A stretch of DNA of 5,287 nt, from positions 1-5,287 of the forward strand of contig JAEZFA010000012.1 of the NCBI GenBank assembly GCA_023417665.1. The letters run 5' to 3'. Numbering within the stretch: the first letter of the stretch is position 1; every line of letters starts with the position of its first letter. This document shows positions 1 to 3,992 of the stretch, one piece after another. The stretch is from Pseudomonadota bacterium. GTDB lineage: Bacteria > Pseudomonadota > Alphaproteobacteria > Rhizobiales > Xanthobacteraceae. The notes under the pieces were generated by a model. That model was not told the origin of the DNA, did not search any database, and worked only from the letters and a program-made list of their open reading frames with translations. A program made the translations under genes and the position numbers.

Positions 1-358
1 CACAGGTGTTGAGCCGCACTTCCGCGCCGGAACCATAGACGACGCGGGCCACCGCCATCTTCATGTATTCGGGATCGCAGGCGATGTAGCGGATCAGCCG
101 CCAGTCGTTGAGCTCGCGGGCATAACCGCCGAGCGCGCGGCATTCGTTGACGATGTCGTCGATCACGCCACCGATGATGCGCTCGCCCCGCGCGTTGATC
201 GCGCCGTCGATCGTCATCCCGGAAAGCAGTTCGCCGCCGATGGTCGGGCCCGAATCGATCAAAAGCGTCCGGGCGCCGTTTCTTGCTGAGGCCACGGCCG
301 CGGCGACGCCGGCACTGCCGGCGCCAACCACGAGCACGTCGTACTTTTCAGAACGCAT
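1..358 (-). CDS. FAD-dependent oxidoreductase, N-terminal part (gene runs off the left edge)
   Basis: The visible 119 residues are the N-terminus of a flavoprotein oxidoreductase. Residues 8-35 form a Rossmann FAD-binding fold: a hydrophobic strand (DVLVVGAGSAG, glycines at 12, 14 and 17), a helix, then a second strand ending in Asp35, the position that usually contacts the adenosine ribose. A GGELLSG stretch (41-47) and an IIGGV stretch (61-65) follow, as in the FAD_oxidored group (PF12831-like) that includes fumarate reductase-like flavoproteins. The catalytic and substrate domains lie outside the window, so the substrate cannot be read. The ATG at 358-356 comes one base after the stop codon of the upstream substrate-binding protein gene (TGA c ATG), which points to cotranscription and translational coupling. 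By inference, it oxidises or reduces the compound that its partner captures. The fold call is firm; the specific reaction is unknown. Confidence 0.85.
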   Translation of the reverse strand, partial: MRSEKYDVLVVGAGSAGVAAAVASARNGARTLLIDSGPTIGGELLSGMTIDGAINARGERIIGGVIDDIVNECRALGGYARELNDWRLIRYIACDPEYMKMAVARVVYGSGAEVRLNTC

Positions 359-359
359 G

Positions 360-1364
360 TCAGTCGAGTTTCAGGCCGGCCGCGCGAACGACCTTCGCCC
401 AGCGCTCCATCTCGGAGAGCACGAACTTGCGGAAGGCTTCCGGATCGGAGCCGACGGCTTCCGCGCCGAGCGACTTCATGCGCTCTTTCGCGGCGGGCGT
501 CTTCAGGTAGTTCGCGACTTCCTGCTGGATCTTGTTGACGATCGCGGGCGGCGTTCCGGCGGGCGCGAACAGACCGTACCAGGCGGATGCGGTGTAACCG
601 GGCACGCCGAGTTCGGCGATGGTCGGCAGATCCGGGAAGGTCGGCGAGCGCTTGTCGGTGGTAACGGCGATCAGCTTGAGCTGCTTGTTCTTCAGATGCG
701 GCGAAAGCGAAACGATATCGCCGAAGGTCAGTTGCACGGCGCCGCTCAGAAGATCGGGCACCATGGCAGACGCGCCCTTGTAGCCGACGTTCTCGAATTT
801 CACGCCGGTCATGTTCTCGAACAGGAGTGCCGCGAGATGCTGAGACGCGCCGACGCCGGCAGTGCCGATGTTGAGCTTGTCCTTGGTGTCCTTCGCGCGC
901 GCGATCAGGTCCTTGACCGAGTTCACCTTGATCGACTCATGCACCACCAGAAGCATCGGCAATGCCGCGACCTGCGTGATCGGGGCGAAGTCCTTCGCAG
1001 TGTCATAGGGCATGTTCGAATAGAGGCTGGCGTTCACGGCGTTCGGTCCGATCGCCCCCATCAGGATCGTGTAACCGTCGGGATCGGCCTTCGCGACGGA
1101 AGCGGCGCCGGCGTTGCCGCCCGAACCGGTCCGGTTCTCGACGATGACGGGCTGCCCCCAGGTTTTCTGCAGATGCTCCGCGATCACGCGGGCGAGCACG
1201 TCCGTCGCGCCGCCGGCCGCGAAGGGCACCACGATCCTCACCGTGCGGCTCGGATAGGCCGGATCGGCCGCCACCGGCGCCGAAAGGCCTGCAACCCCGA
1301 GGACGAGCGCCACTAATGCGACCGCCCGGGCAACGCCCGGAATGGTCCGGAATGAGCGTTTCAT
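360..1364 (-). CDS. Tripartite tricarboxylate transporter substrate-binding protein (TctC/Bug family)
   Basis: This 334-residue protein is a periplasmic solute receptor of the Bug/TctC family, which delivers carboxylates and related small molecules to TctA/TctB-type membrane permeases. Residues 1-33 are a Sec signal peptide: basic MKRSFR start, hydrophobic core at about 13-27, and a VAA|DPAYPSR cleavage site. The mature N-terminus YPSRTVRIVVPFAAGGATD (37-55) is the family hallmark; its glycine-rich loop forms one side of the ligand pocket. Other family features are GQPVIVENRTGSGGNAGA (70-87), DPDGYT (94-99), YKGASAMVPDLLSG (195-208), TFPDLPTIAELGVPGY (242-257) and WYGLFAPAGTPP (262-273). Length is typical. 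The start is supported by a strong AAAGGGGG ribosome binding site 8 bases upstream. No permease genes are visible, which is common for this family. The ligand cannot be predicted from sequence. The next gene, one base downstream, is an FAD-dependent oxidoreductase. Confidence 0.95.
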   Translation of the reverse strand: MKRSFRTIPGVARAVALVALVLGVAGLSAPVAADPAYPSRTVRIVVPFAAGGATDVLARVIAEHLQKTWGQPVIVENRTGSGGNAGAASVAKADPDGYTILMGAIGPNAVNASLYSNMPYDTAKDFAPITQVAALPMLLVVHESIKVNSVKDLIARAKDTKDKLNIGTAGVGASQHLAALLFENMTGVKFENVGYKGASAMVPDLLSGAVQLTFGDIVSLSPHLKNKQLKLIAVTTDKRSPTFPDLPTIAELGVPGYTASAWYGLFAPAGTPPAIVNKIQQEVANYLKTPAAKERMKSLGAEAVGSDPEAFRKFVLSEMERWAKVVRAAGLKLD

Positions 1365-1372
1365 TGTTGTTT

Positions 1373-1380
1373 CCCCCTTT
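1373..1380 (-). promoter_or_regulatory. Ribosome binding site of the substrate-binding protein gene
   Basis: On the minus strand AAAGGGGG lies 8 bases before the ATG at 1364-1362. It is a strong Shine-Dalgarno match at good spacing and decides the start, giving a protein that begins with a complete signal peptide. Confidence 0.75.
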
Positions 1381-1392
1381 ATCTGAGCATCT

Positions 1393-1413
1393 TATTGGAT
1401 CATGGATCCAATA
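1393..1413. promoter_or_regulatory. 21-bp perfect palindrome, probable repressor operator (GntR/FCD-like)
   Basis: Two perfect 9-bp arms, TATTGGATC and GATCCAATA, flank a 3-bp ATG centre. The site lies 28 bases upstream of the substrate-binding protein start codon and covers the likely -10 region, a usual place for a repressor. ATTGG/CCAAT half-sites are known from operators of FCD-subfamily GntR regulators: PdhR recognises ATTGGT-N3-ACCAAT, and Caulobacter VanR recognises ATTGGATCCAAT. Here the spacing between half-sites is wider than in either, so the match is by half-site only. A LysR or other dimeric regulator is possible. No regulator gene is in the window. The palindrome is seen directly; operator function and family are inference. 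Confidence 0.55.
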
Positions 1414-1436
1414 TCGAATGAGAATTCAAGGGTCAA
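1408..1436 (-). promoter_or_regulatory. Possible sigma-70-type promoter for the substrate-binding protein/oxidoreductase operon
   Basis: On the minus strand TTGACC (1436-1431, five of six bases matching the -35 consensus) is followed after 17 bases by TATTGG (1413-1408), a weak -10 match. The -10 falls inside the outer arm of the 21-bp palindrome, so a bound repressor would block polymerase. The poor -10 keeps confidence low; a start site near 1401 would be expected. Confidence 0.35.
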
Positions 1437-1478
1437 CCGGGCGCGCAAAGGCCGCCCTGTACCGGCAAATGCGCAGGG

Positions 1479-1943
1479 CTACTCGGTCGGCGGGGTGACC
1501 GGCTTGCGAGGAACCGACACCACCGCCTGCCCGTCCAGCACGCGCTGGCCATCGACATGGGCATCGCAATAAAGCACGACGCGGCGGCCCTTCTCGATCA
1601 GCTCCACCACCTCGACGCTGACCGCGACGACGTCCCCGATCTTCACGGGGCCGTGGAACTGGACGGTCTGGGAGATATAGACCGCGCCCGGCCCCGGCAG
1701 CTTGGTGCCAAGGATCGCGGAGATCAGGCTCGCCGTATAAAGGCCGTGGGCAATACGCTGTCCGAAGACGGTTTTCTCGGCGTAAAGGTCGGAAAGGTGC
1801 ACCGGATTGTGGTCGCCAGTGAGTTCCGCAAAGCCGATGACGTCCTCGTCCATGACCGTGCGCATGATGGTTTCCCGCATGCCCACGCGGATGTCTTCGA
1901 AATAAAGCGGCTTGAACGCCGTCATATCCAGCATCTTGTTCAC
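1479..1943 (-). CDS. MaoC-family (R)-specific enoyl-CoA hydratase/dehydratase
   Basis: This 154-residue single hot-dog-fold protein belongs to the MaoC/PhaJ family, which adds water to or removes it from acyl-CoA thioesters in the cytoplasm. The hydratase-2 signature is present as FAELTGDHNPVHLSDLYAEK (38-57), with the expected catalytic pair Asp44 and His49 (same Asp-x4-His spacing as in PhaJ). FGQRIAHGLYTASLIS (60-75) is the usual continuation, and the VQFHGPVKIGDVV segment (94-106) is typical of the family. Length matches a stand-alone hydratase. The farthest start is a GTG at 1943-1941 preceded by a G-rich stretch; an in-frame stop lies just upstream. ATG codons 4 and 7 are alternative starts, and the conserved part begins near KPLYFEDIRVGM. 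The substrate is unknown: polyhydroxyalkanoate supply, fatty-acid oxidation and organic-acid catabolism all fit. It points the same way as the substrate-binding protein gene 114 bp downstream, which seems to have its own promoter. Confidence 0.9.
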   Translation of the reverse strand: MNKMLDMTAFKPLYFEDIRVGMRETIMRTVMDEDVIGFAELTGDHNPVHLSDLYAEKTVFGQRIAHGLYTASLISAILGTKLPGPGAVYISQTVQFHGPVKIGDVVAVSVEVVELIEKGRRVVLYCDAHVDGQRVLDGQAVVSVPRKPVTPPTE

Positions 1944-2074
1944 ACCGGCCCCCGCCTGTCATCGCCCGCCATGCGGCAGGGCAACATCCCTTCCCGCACT
2001 GCAATAACCCATGGAGCGGAAAAAGGGAATTAACTCGATGGCAAGCCGCTTTTGCTACCTCCGACAACCGGAAG

Positions 2075-2094
2075 CAGGCGCCAGAAGGCGCCTG
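2075..2094 (+). promoter_or_regulatory. Perfect 8-bp stem-loop in the cheY leader
   Basis: CAGGCGCC and GGCGCCTG form a perfect, mostly G-C stem closed by an AGAA tetraloop. The stem ends three bases before the GGGAG ribosome binding site of cheY, so the site itself stays single-stranded. No T-run follows, so it is not an intrinsic terminator. It could stabilise the messenger, position the ribosome or bind a protein. The structure is seen directly; a function is not shown. Confidence 0.5.
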
Positions 2095-2097
2095 GAT

Positions 2098-2102
2098 GGG
2101 AG
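2098..2102 (+). promoter_or_regulatory. Ribosome binding site of cheY
   Basis: GGGAG lies 7 bases upstream of the ATG at 2110 within a purine-rich run. It supports the short cheY start over the in-frame ATGs at 2011 and 2038. Confidence 0.6.
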
Positions 2103-2109
2103 AGAAGAG

Positions 2110-2493
2110 ATGGCTACCGACACGGGCATGCCGATCCTCGTCGTGGACGACTACAAGACGATGATCCGGATCATTCGCAACCTTCTGAAGCAGCTCGGCT
2201 TCGACGACGTGGACGAAGCTGCGGACGGCAAGGAAGCCCTCGGCAAGCTGCGCGAGAAGAAATACGGCCTCGTGATCTCGGACTGGAACATGGAGCCGAT
2301 GACCGGGTACGAACTCCTGCGCGAAGTGCGCGCGGACCCCTCGCTCTCCAGAACGCCCTTCATCATGGTCACCGCGGAATCGAAGACGGAGAACGTGGTC
2401 GCCGCCAAGAAAGCGGGCGTGAACAACTACATCGTCAAGCCGTTCAACGCGGCGACGCTGAAAAACAAGATCGACTCCGTATTCACCGCCTGA
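2110..2493 (+). CDS. cheY: CheY-type single-domain response regulator
   Basis: A 127-residue receiver domain with no output domain. It accepts phosphate from a histidine kinase and, if it acts as a chemotaxis CheY, binds the flagellar switch protein FliM. All key residues are present one position after their E. coli CheY counterparts: acidic pair Asp13/Asp14, phosphoacceptor Asp58 in VISDWNM, Thr88 in MVTAE, switch aromatic Tyr107 and Lys110 in YIVKPF. Similarity to E. coli CheY is strong across the whole chain (RNLLKQLGF, VISDWNM, MVTAESKTEN, VKPFNAATL), so it is a genuine CheY rather than a generic receiver. The chosen ATG has a GGGAG site 7 bases upstream and gives a standard N-terminus. 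A start at 2038 would add 24 Arg-rich residues with no family likeness. A CheZ-like phosphatase gene follows after 41 bases, probably in the same operon. No cognate kinase is in the window. Confidence 0.95.
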   Translation: MATDTGMPILVVDDYKTMIRIIRNLLKQLGFDDVDEAADGKEALGKLREKKYGLVISDWNMEPMTGYELLREVRADPSLSRTPFIMVTAESKTENVVAAKKAGVNNYIVKPFNAATLKNKIDSVFTA

Positions 2494-2534
2494 GCCCGCG
2501 CGGGATCAAAGAGCAAGACAGTAGCCGGGACCCC

Positions 2535-3062
2535 ATGAGTATTCAGGACAAAGCCGAACTCGAAGGCGAGCTGCGTAAGATCGCGGAATACATTACGGCG
2601 CTGCGCCGTGAGATCGCGGTCCTCCAAGCCAACGAAATCCACATGAAGAAAATCCCCGCCGCGGGCCAGGAGCTTGCGGCGGTCGTCAATTCCACCGAAG
2701 GCGCGACCAACGAGATCATGGCGATCGCCGAGAACGTGTTGTCGGCGGATACGAGCGATCCGGCGGCCTACAAGGAATTCGTCGACAAGGAAATGATGGC
2801 GCTGTTCGAAACCTGCGCCTTTCAGGACCTCACCGGGCAGCGAATTTCGCGGGTCGTGAAGACGCTCGAACATATCGAGGCGCGGGTTTCGCGCTTTGCG
2901 ATCTATACCGGGGTCGAGGACGAACCGGGCTTTGCCTCCGAGCGGGAAGCGGCGGAAGCCGCGCGGCGGCAGGATCTGCTTCTGAACGGTCCTTCGATCG
3001 CGAACGAAGACAATACCCAGCCGATGATCGACAAACTGCTTGCGAGCCTGCGCGGCCAGTAG
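2535..3062 (+). CDS. cheZ: CheZ-type CheY-P phosphatase
   Basis: A 175-residue, largely helical protein with the CheZ active-site motif CAFQDLTGQRI at 94-104. Asp98 and Gln102 correspond to Asp143 and Gln147 of E. coli CheZ, where the glutamine positions water for attack on the CheY aspartyl phosphate. Predicted architecture follows CheZ: an N-terminal helix (about 5-35), a helical hairpin (about 45-70 and 77-125) bearing the motif, an acidic flexible linker (about 126-160), and a C-terminal amphipathic tail TQPMIDKLLASLRGQ. That tail resembles the end of E. coli CheZ, which binds CheY. It is shorter than the E. coli protein (214 residues). The ATG at 2535 has only a weak GGGA upstream, but no better in-frame start exists. 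Lying 41 bases after cheY, it most likely dephosphorylates that protein. Confidence in the family is high; its actual target is inferred from position. Confidence 0.9.
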   Translation: MSIQDKAELEGELRKIAEYITALRREIAVLQANEIHMKKIPAAGQELAAVVNSTEGATNEIMAIAENVLSADTSDPAAYKEFVDKEMMALFETCAFQDLTGQRISRVVKTLEHIEARVSRFAIYTGVEDEPGFASEREAAEAARRQDLLLNGPSIANEDNTQPMIDKLLASLRGQ

Positions 3063-3069
3063 CCGTCCG

Positions 3070-3942
3070 CTACCAGCGCAGCCGATGCATCATCCCGACC
3101 GGCCAGGCGGCCTGCTCGGCGAAGATCTCGCCCGCGCGGTTGTTCTCTTCCGCGAAATCGGCCGCATGAATTCCGCCGGTGATGAACAGGCAATCGATGC
3201 CCTGAAGAGCCGCGCCTTTTAAGTCGGTGCGGGCGCCGTCACCGATCGCAAGCACTTCGTTCTTTGCGACCCGATTGCCGCGAATTTTCGCCGCCGTCTC
3301 GAATGCGAGATCATAGATCGGGGCGTGCGGCTTGCCGGCATAGATGACCTTGCCGCCGAGCTCCTCATAGACCTGTGCAAGCGCGCCCGCGCACCAGATC
3401 AGCTTGTCGCCGCGCTCGACAACGATGTCAGGATTGGCGCACAGCATCAGCACATCGCGCTGCTTCAGCCGCGCAAACATCTCGCGATAATCGTCGGGAC
3501 CTTCGACTTCGTCGTTGAAGGGGCCGGTCACCACCACGAGATCGCAGTCGTCCTCGCCCACCATCGCATTCGGAAGGCCGTCATAGTTCGGGAGGTCGCG
3601 CGAAGGCCCGAGGTGAAAGATTTTCGCGTCGGGACGCGTCTCGATCTCGGTGCGGGCGACGTCGCCGGACGCGACGATGGTGTCGTAGCAGTCAGCCGGC
3701 ACGCCCCAGCGGGCGATCTGCTTTGCGACCACGACGCCGGGCCGCGGCGCGTTGGAGATCAGAATGACGGTGGTGCCGCTGTCGCGCGCTTTTTTCAGCG
3801 CGGCGCAGGCGGCTTCATAGGCGGCCTCGCCGTTATGCACGACGCCCCAGACGTCGCTCAGCAGCAGCTTGTAGCGCGACGCGAGCGCGCCGAAGCCGTC
3901 GAGCACGGGAGGAATTGCGGGATTGATATCGGGAGCTGTCAT
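3070..3942 (-). CDS. Class IIA HAD-superfamily protein (TIGR01459-like)
   Basis: With the ATG start the protein has 290 residues and the layout of a class IIA haloacid dehalogenase-superfamily hydrolase (NagD relatives). Motif I is LLSDVWGVVHNG (27-38) with nucleophile Asp30; motif II is Ser63 in LISNAPRP; motif III is Lys204 in YAGKPH; motif IV is IGDGARTD (233-240) with Asp235 and Asp240. The residue two after the nucleophile is Trp32 instead of the usual Asp general acid/base. As I recall, a DVWGV motif marks an uncharacterised, mainly alphaproteobacterial group (TIGR01459). The substrate is unknown and ordinary phosphatase activity is doubtful. The start is uncertain: the ATG at 3942-3940 lacks a good ribosome binding site, while an in-frame TTG at 3981-3979 has GAAGG about 8 bases upstream and would add 13 residues. 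It follows the EAL-protein gene in the same direction, probably cotranscribed, and converges with cheZ. Confidence 0.88.
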   Translation of the reverse strand: MTAPDINPAIPPVLDGFGALASRYKLLLSDVWGVVHNGEAAYEAACAALKKARDSGTTVILISNAPRPGVVVAKQIARWGVPADCYDTIVASGDVARTEIETRPDAKIFHLGPSRDLPNYDGLPNAMVGEDDCDLVVVTGPFNDEVEGPDDYREMFARLKQRDVLMLCANPDIVVERGDKLIWCAGALAQVYEELGGKVIYAGKPHAPIYDLAFETAAKIRGNRVAKNEVLAIGDGARTDLKGAALQGIDCLFITGGIHAADFAEENNRAGEIFAEQAAWPVGMMHRLRW

Positions 3943-3992
3943 CTTCAAGGCGCCGCGCAAGTCGCACGAATGCGCGGGCAAGGCAAGCGCCT

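Larger units (their letters stand above)
1944..2109. other. Divergent intergenic region between maoC-like gene and cheY
   Basis: These 166 bp must hold promoters for the maoC-like gene (leftward) and cheY (rightward), but I find no convincing -35/-10 pair for either. Visible structures are an imperfect dyad, with TCCCTT (1987-1992) and CCGC (1994-1997) pairing with GCGG (2016-2019) and AAGGGA (2023-2028), and the perfect stem-loop at 2075-2094. An AAAGGGAA stretch (2022-2029) sits 8 bases before an ATG at 2038 that is in frame with cheY and may be an alternative start. No RNA gene or conserved small ORF is recognisable. Confidence 0.5.

Noticed and set aside
147..1316. 389-codon plus-strand open frame opposite the substrate-binding protein gene
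   Set aside because: It is antisense to two clearly recognisable genes, has Arg/Gly/His-rich composition typical of GC-rich shadow frames, and resembles no family.
1454..1479. GCCCTG/CAGGGC inverted repeat just after the maoC-like stop codon, as a terminator
   Set aside because: The stem is only 6 bp with a 14-base loop, and no T-run follows on the minus strand.
2026..2050. EcfG-type general stress promoter (GGAAT then GCTT after 17 bases)
   Set aside because: Both elements deviate from GGAAC and CGTT, and such partial matches are common by chance.
2039..2057. Sigma-54-like promoter (TGGCAAG ... TTGCT) upstream of cheY
   Set aside because: The distance between the GG and GC elements is 12 bp instead of the required 10, so sigma-54 recognition is unlikely.
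1426..2067. 213-codon minus-strand frame overlapping the maoC-like gene
   Set aside because: Another frame of the same region, with Arg/Gly/Pro-rich shadow composition, while the overlapping frame encodes a complete MaoC signature.
2495..2504. CCCGCGCGGG palindrome between cheY and cheZ
   Set aside because: Ten bases of pure G/C give at most a 3-bp stem with a 4-base loop; chance is sufficient to explain it.
2052..2534. Upstream extension of the cheZ frame through cheY
   Set aside because: The frame is open but encodes Arg/Gly-rich shadow sequence over cheY; CheZ-like sequence begins at the ATG at 2535.
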